Shown: piece by piece, positions 1 through 8,004 of the stretch
Layout of the letters: the number at the start of each line of letters is the position of its first letter
Numbering within the stretch: the first letter of the stretch is position 1
The notes under the pieces: generated by a model
What the model was told of the DNA's origin: nothing
The model's input: the letters and a program-made list of their open reading frames with translations, nothing else
Databases searched by the model: none
NCBI GenBank assembly: GCA_040226215.1
Contig: JAVKFF010000104.1
Span: 1 to 27,160 of the forward strand
Direction: 5' to 3'
Source: JAVKFF01 sp040226215
GTDB taxonomy: Bacteria > Pseudomonadota > Alphaproteobacteria > DSM-16000 > Inquilinaceae
Length of the DNA stretch: 27,160 nucleotides
Translations under genes and position numbers: made by a program

Positions 1-2
1 CG

Positions 3-785
3 GTCGATGGCCTGGCCGCGCTGCCGGCGGAGGCCGACGGCGGGGCGCTGCTGGCGACGCTTGGCGCCATCGCCCATCACCGCGCCCGCTGCACCGCGCC
101 CCGCTGGCATGCCGGCGGCATGACGCGACGGGCGAACAGGCGGCGCTGGGACCGCTACCAGCCCTTCCTGACCGACCTGGTCCGGAGGGGACTGGCCGCC
201 AATTTCGCCCGCTCGCTGGAGCTGCGCGCCCGGGCCGCGAGACTGCCGGCGGACTGGGCCGGCTGCGAGGTGACCGAGCGGCGGCTGGCCCGACAGCTGC
301 CCGAGGGGGCGCAGGTCGCCATCACCGCCAGCCCGCCGCGGCCGGGCGGTCAGGCGGCGCTGGCGGAGGCCACCACCCTGGCTCTGGCGGCGATCGGGCA
401 GGCCCTGCGCGGCCACCAGCCCTGCCTGGTCGAGCTGGTCCGCGACCCGGCGCGCCCGCTGGCGGCCAGCGAACTCGCCATCGTCTATGCCATGGCCGGC
501 GTCGACCCCGGCGCTGCCCGCCTGATGTGCTGCCGGGCCGACACGCCGGAGACGGGTCGCCTGCTGTCGGTCGCGTATGCCGACGGTCGCGTCGAGGTGC
601 GCGAGCAGCCGCGGACCGAGGATACGCCGTCGATCAAGGGCCTGCTCGCCTGGCAGTTGCCTGATGCCCGGCCGCCGCTCTACGGCCTGCGGCGCGTGAC
701 GTGGTGGCTGCTGCCCTGGCGATCGCTGTGGCTGCTGGGGCGCGCCCTTCGCCTGACCGGGGCGGACGAGATCACGGGGCTGTGA
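3..785 (+). CDS. Unrecognised protein, 3' part only (5' end outside window)
   Basis: The reading frame is open from the first bases of the window (codons from position 3) to TGA at 783-785. It is therefore probably the C-terminal ~260 residues of a longer protein. An internal ATG at 120 has no ribosome binding site in front of it and is unlikely to be the true start. The visible part is Arg- and Ala-rich and mostly soluble. A Trp-rich hydrophobic stretch near the C-terminus (WWLLPWRSLWLLGRALRL) could be an amphipathic or membrane-associated helix. I recognise no catalytic motif and assign no function. It reads in the same direction as the CoA-transferase gene 76 bases downstream, but the gap contains a TATATT-like hexamer, so that gene may have its own promoter. 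Confidence 0.6.
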   Translation, partial: VDGLAALPAEADGGALLATLGAIAHHRARCTAPRWHAGGMTRRANRRRWDRYQPFLTDLVRRGLAANFARSLELRARAARLPADWAGCEVTERRLARQLPEGAQVAITASPPRPGGQAALAEATTLALAAIGQALRGHQPCLVELVRDPARPLAASELAIVYAMAGVDPGAARLMCCRADTPETGRLLSVAYADGRVEVREQPRTEDTPSIKGLLAWQLPDARPPLYGLRRVTWWLLPWRSLWLLGRALRLTGADEITGL

Positions 786-861
786 GGGGCATTGGCCGTG
801 GTTTCGCCTATATTGCATCGCATCACGACCTGGTCTCTCACCCTGATGTAGTTTCGCGTCC

Positions 862-2091
862 ATGACAGGACCGCTTTCCGGCATCCGCGTCCTCGACCTC
901 AGCCGCATCCTGGCCGGACCGACGGCGACCCAGCTGCTGGGCGATCTCGGCGCCGATGTCATCAAGGTCGAGCGGCCAGGCGCCGGCGACGACACGCGCG
1001 GCTGGGGACCGCCCTTCCTGCCGTCCGGCGATGGCGGGGACAGCCGGGAGAGCGCCTACTACCTCGCCGCCAACCGGTCCAAGCGCTCGGTCGCCATCGA
1101 CATGGCCGAGCCGCGCGGCGCGGCGCTGCTGCGCGACATCGCGGCCAGGTCCGACGTGGTGATCGAGAACTTCAAGACCGGCGACCTCGAGCGGCGCGGC
1201 CTCGGCTACGAGGACCTCAAGGAGGTCAATCCGGGTCTCGTCTACTGTTCGATCTCCGGCTTCGGGCGCACCGGCGCGCGCGCGGCCAAGGCGGGCTACG
1301 ACTTCCTGATCCAGGGCATGGGCGGCATCATGTCGATCACCGGCCCGGTGGAGGGGCCACCCTACAAGGCCGGCGTGGGCATCGCCGACGTGATGTGCGG
1401 CATGTACGCCGCCACCGGCATCCTGGCGGCCCTGCGCCACCGCGACCGCAGTGGCGAGGGCCAGTATATCGACCTCGCCCTGCACGACAGCCAGATCGCC
1501 TGGCTGATCAACGCCGGCACCTACTACCTGACGAGCGGCGCGGCACCGCCGCGGCTCGGCAACGGCCATCCCAATATCGTGCCCTACCAGGTCTTCCCCT
1601 CGGCCGACGGCCACTTCATCCTGGCGGTCGGCAACGACGCGCAGTTCCGGCGCTTCTGCGCCCTGGCCGGGGCGCCGGAGCTGGCGGACGATCCGCGCTT
1701 CGCCCGCAATGCCGAGCGGGTGCGCAACCGCACGACGCTGGTGGCGTTGATCGAGGCACTGACCGTCACCCGCACCACCGGAGAGTGGATCGCGCTGCTC
1801 GACCCCGCCGGCGTACCCTGCGGGCCGGTGCGCGGCATTCCGGAGGTCTTCGAGGACCCCGAGACGCGCGGCCGCGGCATGCGGGTGACCATGGATCACC
1901 CGCTGTCCGGGTCGGTGGACCTGATCGGCAATCCGCTCCATTTCTCCGCCACACCGGTCACCTACGACCGGCCGCCGCCGCTGCTGGGGCAACATACCGA
2001 AGAGGTGCTGAAGGACATGCTGGGCCTGGTGGAGACGGAGATCGGCACGCTCGCCCGCGACGGCGTCGTGGCCCTGGGGACCGTCCGATGA
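862..2091 (+). CDS. CoA-transferase family III (CaiB/BaiF type)
   Basis: This 409-residue protein fits the class III CoA-transferase family, which moves CoA between carboxylic acids through a mixed-anhydride/aspartyl-CoA intermediate. The N-terminus (PLSGIRVLDLSRILAGP) and the following GADVIKVE motif are characteristic of the fold. The likely catalytic aspartate is Asp176 in IADVMCGMYAATG. Further family blocks are NRSKRSVAID (~71-80), VVIENFKTG (~99-107) and a C-terminal GQHTEEVL. The length matches the family. The ATG at 862 gives the conserved N-terminus, although the Shine-Dalgarno match is poor. The stop codon overlaps the start of the next gene (ATGA at 2088-2091), so the two are probably translationally coupled. 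The substrate cannot be read from the sequence. Relatives include formyl-CoA:oxalate, succinyl-CoA:carnitine and succinyl-CoA:dicarboxylate enzymes. Confidence 0.95.
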   Translation: MTGPLSGIRVLDLSRILAGPTATQLLGDLGADVIKVERPGAGDDTRGWGPPFLPSGDGGDSRESAYYLAANRSKRSVAIDMAEPRGAALLRDIAARSDVVIENFKTGDLERRGLGYEDLKEVNPGLVYCSISGFGRTGARAAKAGYDFLIQGMGGIMSITGPVEGPPYKAGVGIADVMCGMYAATGILAALRHRDRSGEGQYIDLALHDSQIAWLINAGTYYLTSGAAPPRLGNGHPNIVPYQVFPSADGHFILAVGNDAQFRRFCALAGAPELADDPRFARNAERVRNRTTLVALIEALTVTRTTGEWIALLDPAGVPCGPVRGIPEVFEDPETRGRGMRVTMDHPLSGSVDLIGNPLHFSATPVTYDRPPPLLGQHTEEVLKDMLGLVETEIGTLARDGVVALGTVR

Positions 2092-3728
2092 GCGCCGACG
2101 GCGGACAGGCGCGGACGGAAGCGACCGGCGCCGACCTGATCGCCCGGCGCCTGGCCAAGGCCGGCTGCCGTTTCGCCTTCGGCATTCCCGGCGGCGAGGT
2201 GTTGGCGCTGATGGACGCGCTCAACCGCGCCGGCATCGACTTCGTGCTCGCCAAGCACGAGAACAATGCCGGCTTCATGGCCGAGGGCGCCTGGCACCGC
2301 GACGGCGCGCCGGGGGTGCTGCTGGCAACCCTGGGGCCGGGCGTCGCCAACGCCGTCAACGTCGTCGCCAACGCCTGGCAGGACCGGGTGCCGCTGATCT
2401 TCCTCACCGGCTGCGTCGACGATGCCGAGGCGCTGAGCTACACCCACCAGGTGTTCGACCACCGGGCGCTGCTGGCGCCGATCACCAAGGCCAGTCTCAG
2501 GGCCGTCTCCGGCGCCGTCGACACGGTGATCGACAAGGCCCTGACGATCGCGCTCGACGGCCAGCCGGGGCCGGTCCACGTGGACGTGCCGATCGGCGTG
2601 GCGGAGGGCCAGGAGGTGCCGTCGGGACGGGCCGGCCGGGTCCGGCCGCTGCCCACCGCGCCAACGCCTGGGCCGGAGCTGGACGCCGCCCGCGACCGCC
2701 TCGCCCATGCCCAGCGGCCGCTGGTGATCGCCGGCCTCGACGCCTTGACCCCCGGCGCCGCCGAGGCGGTAGGTGGACTGGTGGCGCATCACGGCATCCC
2801 CCTCGTCACCACCTACAAGGCCAAGGGGCTGGTCCCGGAGGACCATCCGCTGGTGCTGGGCGGCGCCGGGCTGTCGCCCAAGGCCGACGCCCTGCTGCTG
2901 CCGCTGGTCCGCGCCAGCGACTGCCTGGTGCTGGCCGGCTACGACCCGATCGAGATGCGCATCGGCTGGCGCGACCCGTGGCCGGCGGACGCCCCGGTGA
3001 TCGAGTTCTCGGCCGTACCCAACACCCACTACATGCATTTCGCGCGCAGCCAGTTCGTCGGCGATATCGGTGCCGGCCTCGATGTGCTGGCGGCAGGTTT
3101 GGCGCCCACGGCGCGCTGGCCCGGCGGCGAGATCGCCGCCGCCCGCGCCGCGCTGGCCGAGGCTTTCGGTCCCGGTGAGGCCGACTGGTCGCCGGCCGCC
3201 ATGATCCACGCCGCGCGCCGCGTCGCCCCGCGCGACACGCTCGCCACGGTGGACAGCGGCGCCCACCGCATCCTCCTCAGCCAGGCCTGGCAGGTCTACG
3301 AACCGCGTGGGCTGATGCAGTCGACGGCGCTGTGCACCATGGGCTGCGCCGTGCCGCTGGCCGCCGGGGCCAAGCTGGCGAGCCCGGAGCGGCCGGTGAT
3401 CGCCTTCATCGGCGACGCCGGGCTGGAGATGGGGCTGGGCGAGCTTGCCACCCTGCGCGACCGCCGGTTGCCGGTGGTGGTCGTCGTCTTCGTCGACCGC
3501 TCGCTGGCGCTGATCGAACTGAAGCAGCGGCGCCAGGGCCTGCAATCGGTCGGCGTGGATTTCGAGCATACCGACTTCGCCGCCGTCGCCCGGGCGCTGG
3601 GCGGGCACGGCGTCAGCGTCGTCGACACCGCCGCCTTCGAGGCGGCCCTGGTGGAGGCGCTCGCCGCCGACCGTTTCACGGTGATCGCCTGCGAATTCGC
3701 CCGGCGCGCCTATGATGGCGCCTTCTGA
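2088..3728 (+). CDS. Thiamine-diphosphate-dependent enzyme, acetolactate synthase-like
   Basis: A 546-residue, three-domain ThDP enzyme of the acetolactate synthase/pyruvate oxidase superfamily. The frame is open far upstream, but ATG at 2088 gives the conserved N-terminal Pyr domain and overlaps the preceding stop by ATGA. Seen in the protein: FGIPGGE (~31-37), HENNAGFMAEG with the cofactor-activating Glu58, and the PP-domain motif FIGDAGLEMG (~440-449). The last stands in for the usual GDG, with the metal/ThDP loop continuing to VDRSLALIELKQ (Asp470) where many relatives have Asn. Members do carboligation or decarboxylation of 2-oxo acids, or cleavage of acyl-CoAs (oxalyl-CoA decarboxylase, 2-hydroxyacyl-CoA lyase). 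The CoA-transferase partner makes an acyl-CoA or 2-oxo acid substrate plausible, as in frc-oxc pairs, but I cannot say which reaction. Ordinary IlvB is less likely because no ilvN is adjacent. Confidence 0.9.
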   Translation: MSADGGQARTEATGADLIARRLAKAGCRFAFGIPGGEVLALMDALNRAGIDFVLAKHENNAGFMAEGAWHRDGAPGVLLATLGPGVANAVNVVANAWQDRVPLIFLTGCVDDAEALSYTHQVFDHRALLAPITKASLRAVSGAVDTVIDKALTIALDGQPGPVHVDVPIGVAEGQEVPSGRAGRVRPLPTAPTPGPELDAARDRLAHAQRPLVIAGLDALTPGAAEAVGGLVAHHGIPLVTTYKAKGLVPEDHPLVLGGAGLSPKADALLLPLVRASDCLVLAGYDPIEMRIGWRDPWPADAPVIEFSAVPNTHYMHFARSQFVGDIGAGLDVLAAGLAPTARWPGGEIAAARAALAEAFGPGEADWSPAAMIHAARRVAPRDTLATVDSGAHRILLSQAWQVYEPRGLMQSTALCTMGCAVPLAAGAKLASPERPVIAFIGDAGLEMGLGELATLRDRRLPVVVVVFVDRSLALIELKQRRQGLQSVGVDFEHTDFAAVARALGGHGVSVVDTAAFEAALVEALAADRFTVIACEFARRAYDGAF

Positions 3729-3732
3729 GCCC

Positions 3733-4953
3733 ATGAGCGCACCCTCTACCGATGCCGGCGGTCCGGTCGCGGGTCTTCGCGGCCGCGACCCGCGCGTCGA
3801 TTTCTTCCGCGGGCTCGCCTTCATCATCATCCTGATCGCGCATATCCCGTCGAACTGGGTGGCGCAGTGGATCCCGGCGCGCTTCGGCTTGTCGGACGCC
3901 ACGGAGATGTTCGTCTTCATGTCGGGCTACGCCGCCGGCATCGCCTTCGGCGGCACCTTCCTGCGGCACGGCTTCACGCTGGGCACCGCCCGGGTGGCCC
4001 AGCGGGTCTGGCAGGTCTATCTCGGCCACCTGCTGCTGTTCTTCTTCGTCGCCATGTCGATGGCCGCGGCCAACCAGCTGTTCGAGACCCGCGACTACAT
4101 CGCCCAGCTCAATCTCTGGTTCTTCTTCAACGAGACGGCGGCGGCGCTGGTCGGCTTCTTCACGCTAAGCTACGTGCCGAACTATTTCGACATCCTGCCG
4201 ATGTACATCGTCATTCTCTTGATGATGCCGGCGGTCTTCGCGCTCGCCCGCCTGCATCCGCTGGCAGCCATCGCCGCCTGCATCGGCATCTACCTCGCCA
4301 ACTGGTTCGTCGGCTTCGACCTGCCGGCGGAGGTGCGGCCGGGTTCCGACCGTGCCTGGTTCTTCAACCCGTTCGGCTGGCAGCTGATCTTCTTCACCGG
4401 CCTGGCGCTCTCCATGGGCTGGCTCAGGCCGCCGCCGGTCTCGCGCCTGCTGATCGGCCTGGCAGTTCTCGTGCTCGTCGCCGGACTGCTGCTCGGCCAC
4501 TGGCCGCTCTGGCGCTCCTCGGAGCTGCTGACGACGCTGCGCGAGGCGATCTCGCCCTGGCTGAACAAGACCGATTTCGGCATCCTGCGCTACGTCCACT
4601 TCCTGGCCGCCGCCTATCTCGTGGTGGTGCTGCTGAAGGGGCGAGAGCACTGGCTCTCCTCCCGCTTCGGGCGACCGGTGATGCAGTGCGGCAAGCAGTC
4701 CCTGCCCGTCTTCCTGTTCGCCATGGCGATCTCGCGCTATGCCGGTATCGTGCTCGACCACACGGACCGGGAGCCCTGGCAGGCGATCCTGGTCAATGCC
4801 GGCGCCATCGCCGTCCTGATCTCCATCGCCTACCTGATCGGCTTCCTGAAGAAGGAGCCCTGGCGTCAGCGCAAGCAGCCGGCGGGCGGGTCCGCGACGA
4901 CCGGAACGGTGTCCCCGCGGTCCCCTGGCGGACGGGCGCAGCCGGCGGAATAG
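3733..4953 (+). CDS. opgC: OpgC-family membrane acyltransferase
   Basis: A polytopic membrane protein (406 residues, about ten hydrophobic segments) that begins with RDPRVDFFRGLAFIIILIAHIPSNW, the N-terminal signature of OpgC proteins. These resemble acyltransferase-3 enzymes and transfer succinyl or other acyl groups from CoA donors across the inner membrane to osmoregulated periplasmic glucans. TM segments are clear around residues 20-40, 60-80, 95-115, 140-175 and through to ~375. The C-terminal tail is short, polar and Ser/Gly/Arg-rich. I chose ATG at 3733, which follows the upstream stop (3726-3728) by 4 bases. ATG at 3712 or 3715, overlapping the upstream gene, is also possible. It ends 7 bases before the convergent TPR gene, with no visible terminator between them. 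The acyl donor and acceptor are inferred from the family only. Confidence 0.85.
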   Translation: MSAPSTDAGGPVAGLRGRDPRVDFFRGLAFIIILIAHIPSNWVAQWIPARFGLSDATEMFVFMSGYAAGIAFGGTFLRHGFTLGTARVAQRVWQVYLGHLLLFFFVAMSMAAANQLFETRDYIAQLNLWFFFNETAAALVGFFTLSYVPNYFDILPMYIVILLMMPAVFALARLHPLAAIAACIGIYLANWFVGFDLPAEVRPGSDRAWFFNPFGWQLIFFTGLALSMGWLRPPPVSRLLIGLAVLVLVAGLLLGHWPLWRSSELLTTLREAISPWLNKTDFGILRYVHFLAAAYLVVVLLKGREHWLSSRFGRPVMQCGKQSLPVFLFAMAISRYAGIVLDHTDREPWQAILVNAGAIAVLISIAYLIGFLKKEPWRQRKQPAGGSATTGTVSPRSPGGRAQPAE

Positions 4954-4960
4954 GCGCCGC

Positions 4961-6322
4961 TCAGGGCGCGGCGGCCTCCAGACCCGTGGCGTCGACGGTT
5001 AGGTCGGCACGGCGCGCGAGGCGGCTGCCGAAGAGGTCCGCGCCGCGCCGCTTGTAGCGGGCACGCAACAGCTGGCGACAGAGTCCCTGCTTGCCCGCCC
5101 GCGCCGCCGACCCGGCCAGCACGATGTCGAACACGTCGCGCTGCACGTTGGAGCCGCCGAGGCGCTGCAACTGGTCGCCGATCGCCTGGGCCGCCCGCGC
5201 CACCCGGTCGTCGTCGCCGGCACCATAGGCGACGATGGCGTCGGCAACGTGCCGGCCGACAAGGCGCCAGATCCGCGCCTGATCACCGTGGCCGCTAATG
5301 GCGGCGGCCTCGGCGGAGGCGCAGAAGCGTTCGGCCGCCGCGTGGCGCTGGTCACCCACCAGCGCCAGCAGGTAGTGGGCGTCGGCGAAGCCGTAGGCGT
5401 GGTCGCCGATATGGGCTTCCGCCAGATCGGCCAGTTCCCGCCAGCGCTCGCCCACCTCGACGCCCAGCGCCTGCAGGCGCCAGAGCAGGGAGGCGGCATT
5501 GGCGATGTCGCGGAAATCGTCGGTACGCTCGGCCCGGATATGGTCGTCGTACAGCGCCAGCACCCGCGCCGTCTCGCCCAGCGACAGATGGAAAAGCGCG
5601 CGGTGCCAGAAGACGTGGAAGGCGAAGTTGTTGGCGCGACCCAACGCCGGTTCGTGGCGCTCGAGCCAGCGCACGCCCTCCTCCGGCCGGCCGGTCACCT
5701 CCATGACATGGGCGACGGCGTGGAAACCCCAGGCATCCTCCGGCTCCATCTCCACCGCCCGACGGCCCGTACGCTCGGCCGCCTCGACATCGCCGGTCTC
5801 CTCCAGGCCGAAGGCGTGGCAGCCCAGCAGATAGCCGTAATCGGGCATGTCTTCCCGCCAGGCCAGCAGCGCGCGCGCCGTCGACTGGCGCATGCCCTGG
5901 CGGTCGCCCAGCATGAACCGCATGATGTGGATGGTCTTGAGCGTCAGGGGGTCGTGCGGGTGCGTGCCCGCGCTCTCCTCCAGGGCGACGATCGCACCGG
6001 TGAAATCGTCCTCGACCGCGCGGTCGAGGGCACTCAGCAGCCAGGCCTCCCGCGCCGTGGTGCCGCGCGCGATGGCGCAGACCCGGGCCCGATCGAGGCA
6101 GCGGCGTGCCCCGGCAAGGGCCGCGCGCCGTCCCAGCAGGGTCTGCCAGAGACCGCGCGCGACATGGCCCAGAAGCAGGTCGGGGTCGTGCGCCAGTGCC
6201 GCGTCGATACGCGCCACGCCGTCCCGCCCGTGGCGCAGGAAGGCACGCACCGCCTCGTCCATCGCCGTGACGGCCTCGGCGCTCTCGCTGGTCACGCCCA
6301 ATCCGCGGCAGTCCATTCGCAT
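4961..6322 (-). CDS. Tetratricopeptide-repeat protein, TTC38-like
   Basis: A soluble all-helical protein of 453 residues. The helix-turn-helix repeats show TPR-like spacing of small and aromatic residues, for example LALDRAVEDDFTGAIVALEE and AERTGRRAVEMEPEDAWGFHAVAHV. The overall length and the C-terminal LLALVGDQRHAAAERF segment match the TTC38 family, which is common in proteobacteria and of unknown molecular role. It has no signal peptide or TM segment, so it should be cytoplasmic. The frame is open up to 6544, but the ATG at 6322 is preceded by a good AAGGA ribosome binding site 9 bases upstream and fits the family N-terminus. Upstream starts would add a low-complexity Arg/Pro stretch encoded by a hairpin-rich leader. 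It is transcribed alone and converges on opgC. Confidence 0.85.
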   Translation of the reverse strand: MRMDCRGLGVTSESAEAVTAMDEAVRAFLRHGRDGVARIDAALAHDPDLLLGHVARGLWQTLLGRRAALAGARRCLDRARVCAIARGTTAREAWLLSALDRAVEDDFTGAIVALEESAGTHPHDPLTLKTIHIMRFMLGDRQGMRQSTARALLAWREDMPDYGYLLGCHAFGLEETGDVEAAERTGRRAVEMEPEDAWGFHAVAHVMEVTGRPEEGVRWLERHEPALGRANNFAFHVFWHRALFHLSLGETARVLALYDDHIRAERTDDFRDIANAASLLWRLQALGVEVGERWRELADLAEAHIGDHAYGFADAHYLLALVGDQRHAAAERFCASAEAAAISGHGDQARIWRLVGRHVADAIVAYGAGDDDRVARAAQAIGDQLQRLGGSNVQRDVFDIVLAGSAARAGKQGLCRQLLRARYKRRGADLFGSRLARRADLTVDATGLEAAAP

Positions 6323-6389
6323 GTCGTTCCGTCCTTTCCGGTCCGTAAGCGCGCTTCCTGGTCGGGCGATCCCCGGATCGGCTCTTCGC

Positions 6390-6433
6390 GGCCTTGGGGC
6401 CATCCCCCGGGGACGACCCCGGGCATCAAGGCC
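6390..6433. repeat. Two-part palindromic hairpin element
   Basis: Outer arms GGCCTTG (6390-6396) and CAAGGCC (6427-6433) enclose inner arms CCCGGGG (6406-6412) and CCCCGGG (6417-6423) with a 4-base ACGA loop. All 14 pairs are Watson-Crick. It lies about 70-110 bases upstream of the TPR gene start, probably in its promoter or 5' leader. It could be an intergenic palindromic repeat or a leader hairpin. No second copy is seen in this window. Confidence 0.5.
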
Positions 6434-6537
6434 CATGCGAGATGGCTGTGGCGGCGCCCAGCCTGTGTCGGCTGACGCCGCGCTGACGACGTCGTGTCGC
6501 CTGCTTAGATAGGGGCGGAGAATGCCGCCTGCCGCTC

Positions 6538-6568
6538 CGATCACCAGTATTTTACCGAAGCGTGATCG
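6538..6568. promoter_or_regulatory. Candidate operator: CGATCAC-N17-GTGATCG dyad
   Basis: Perfect 7-base inverted arms (6538-6544 and 6562-6568) flank a 17-base AT-richer spacer containing TATTTTA. The element is centred 100 bases upstream of the ATG chosen for the transporter gene. The symmetry suggests a dimeric regulator site. The cognate factor is unknown and no regulator gene is adjacent. Confidence 0.4.
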
Positions 6569-6652
6569 CCGGTCGTTCCAACTCTGCCCATCTCAGCCAC
6601 GGGACGTCGGCGCGGCGGCGATCGCGGCATGCCGGTCCGGCAGGTTCAGGTG

Positions 6653-7948
6653 ATGGTGGAACCGATGCGCGCGACGACGGAACAGGAGAGGATCGGCGCC
6701 GACGATACCGGCTCAGACAAGGGCGGCATGCCCGGGTCCGCCGGGGGCGGCATGCCCGAATCCGCCGGGGGCGGCGTGTCTGTGAATCCGGTGCCCCTGA
6801 TCGCCGCCGGCCTGGTCCTGGGTGCGCTCGCGCTCGATGCAGGTCTCGGCGACGGCTGGCGCCGGGCGGCGCTGGTCGGCGTCGGCGGCCTGCTCGGCAT
6901 CACGCTTTACCACGCCTCCTTCGGCTTCACCGCCGCCTGGCGCGTCTTCGTGTTCGAGCGGCGCGGTGCCGGCCTGCGGGCGCAGCTGGTCATGCTGGCG
7001 ATCGCGGTCAGCCTGTTCTTCCCGCTGCTGGCCGCGGGCGAGGCGTTCGGCCAGCGCCTCGGCGGCTTCGTCGCGCCAGTCGGCGTCTCCGTCGCGGTCG
7101 GTGCCTTCCTTTTCGGCATTGGCATGCAGCTCGGCGGCGGCTGCGCCAGCGGCACGCTCTACACCGCCGGCGGCGGCAACACGCGGATGATCGTTACGCT
7201 GGCCGCCTTCATCGCCGGCTCCTTCATCGGCAGCCTGCACCTCCCCTGGTGGCTGGATCTGCCCAATGTCGGCGCCGTCTCGCTGCTCGCCACTCTGGGC
7301 TGGCTGCCGGCACTGGCGGCGAACCTGGGCGTCTTCGCAGCGCTCTGGTGGCTCGTCGGGCACCTGTCGCGGGGCGAGTCGGCGGCCGGCGAAAGTGCTG
7401 GCCCGGCCGGCTGGCGGCGGGTCGTGCGCGGCCCCTGGCCCCTGCTCTGGGGCGCTGTCGGGCTCACCCTGCTCAACGCCGCGACCCTGCTGCTGGCGGG
7501 CCACCCCTGGGGCATCACCTCGGGCTTCGCGCTGTGGGGCGGCCAGATCGCCCAGGCGCTGGGCGCCGAGCTGGGCGCCTTCCCCTACTGGGCGGCGCGG
7601 CAGGGCGCGCTCGCGGCCTCTCCGCTCGCCGACACGGTCAGCCTGATGAACGTCGCCATCATCGCCGGCGCCATGGTCGCCGCCAGTCTCGCCGGACGCT
7701 TCCGGCCCGAATGGCGCCTGCCCTGGCGCGCCCTGGCGACGGCCGTCCTCGGCGGCCTGCTGATGGGCTACGGCGCCAGGCTGGCCTTCGGCTGCAATAT
7801 CGGCGCCTTCTTCAGTGGCGTGGCCTCGGGCAGCCTGCATGGCTGGCTCTGGCTCGCCTGCGGCTTCACCGGATCGATATTGGGCACGCGACTGCGTCGC
7901 CTGATGCGGGACGGACCCTATGCCAGGGGTCTGCCCCAACCCGCCTGA
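6653..7948 (+). CDS. YeeE/YedE-family sulfur-compound transporter
   Basis: A polytopic inner-membrane protein (431 residues from ATG 6653). It has the two signature half-repeats of the YeeE/YedE (TsuA-like) family: GGGCASGTLYTAGGG around Cys164 and FGCNIGAFFSG around Cys381. The conserved GHPWGITSGFALWGG block lies between them. In the thiosulfate transporter TsuA, such pore-lining cysteines relay the sulfur anion, so thiosulfate or a related sulfur species is the likely cargo (family inference). I do not see an obvious third central cysteine of the TsuA type. The first ~43 residues are hydrophilic and Gly/Met/Pro-rich, encoded partly by a 24-base tandem repeat. The true start is therefore uncertain: ATG 6629, ATG 6653 (weak AGG upstream), ATG 6728 or 6752, or GTG 6776 are possible. 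The YHS gene follows after 56 bases, probably in the same operon. Confidence 0.88.
   Translation: MVEPMRATTEQERIGADDTGSDKGGMPGSAGGGMPESAGGGVSVNPVPLIAAGLVLGALALDAGLGDGWRRAALVGVGGLLGITLYHASFGFTAAWRVFVFERRGAGLRAQLVMLAIAVSLFFPLLAAGEAFGQRLGGFVAPVGVSVAVGAFLFGIGMQLGGGCASGTLYTAGGGNTRMIVTLAAFIAGSFIGSLHLPWWLDLPNVGAVSLLATLGWLPALAANLGVFAALWWLVGHLSRGESAAGESAGPAGWRRVVRGPWPLLWGAVGLTLLNAATLLLAGHPWGITSGFALWGGQIAQALGAELGAFPYWAARQGALAASPLADTVSLMNVAIIAGAMVAASLAGRFRPEWRLPWRALATAVLGGLLMGYGARLAFGCNIGAFFSGVASGSLHGWLWLACGFTGSILGTRLRRLMRDGPYARGLPQPA
6722..6769 (+). repeat. Two 24-base direct repeats in the transporter N-terminus
   Basis: Units 6722-6745 and 6746-6769 are identical except for two adjacent bases (GG versus AA) and start with GGCGGCATGCCCG. 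A decayed third unit begins at 6770 (GGCGGCGTG). In frame they encode GGMPGSAG, GGMPESAG, then GGVS. Each complete unit carries an in-frame ATG and the third unit a GTG, each preceded by a G-rich tract. Confidence 0.75.
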
Positions 7949-8004
7949 GCGGCCACAACCGGCACCCAGGCATCCATCAACCCCCGAAGGAGTTGTGTCT
8001 TCCC

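Larger units (their letters stand above)
6323..6628. other. Divergent intergenic region with palindromes, no gene
   Basis: About 306 bases separate the TPR gene (leftward) from the transporter gene (rightward). No frame here looks coding. The region holds a short perfect palindrome (GATCC-CC-GGATC, 6368-6379), a two-part hairpin at 6390-6433 and a long-armed dyad at 6538-6568. It must contain the promoters for both neighbours. I could not pick a convincing -35/-10 pair, although TATTTTA inside the dyad is the most AT-rich spot. Confidence 0.6.

Noticed and set aside
809..814. TATATT as a -10 box for the CoA-transferase operon
   Set aside because: No acceptable -35 hexamer lies 16-18 bases upstream, so a promoter is not listed as a feature.
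1395..2087. Upstream extension of the ThDP enzyme frame
   Set aside because: The extra residues overlap the CoA-transferase and are Arg/Pro-rich. The ATG at 2088 gives the family N-terminus and an ATGA overlap.
1962..3920. 652-codon open frame on the minus strand
   Set aside because: It lies opposite the well-supported ThDP enzyme gene. The translation is His/Arg/Gly/Asp-rich with no fold signature, typical of antisense frames in GC-rich DNA.
5249..6475. 408-codon open frame on the plus strand
   Set aside because: It is antisense to the TPR gene, which has a good ribosome binding site and family match.
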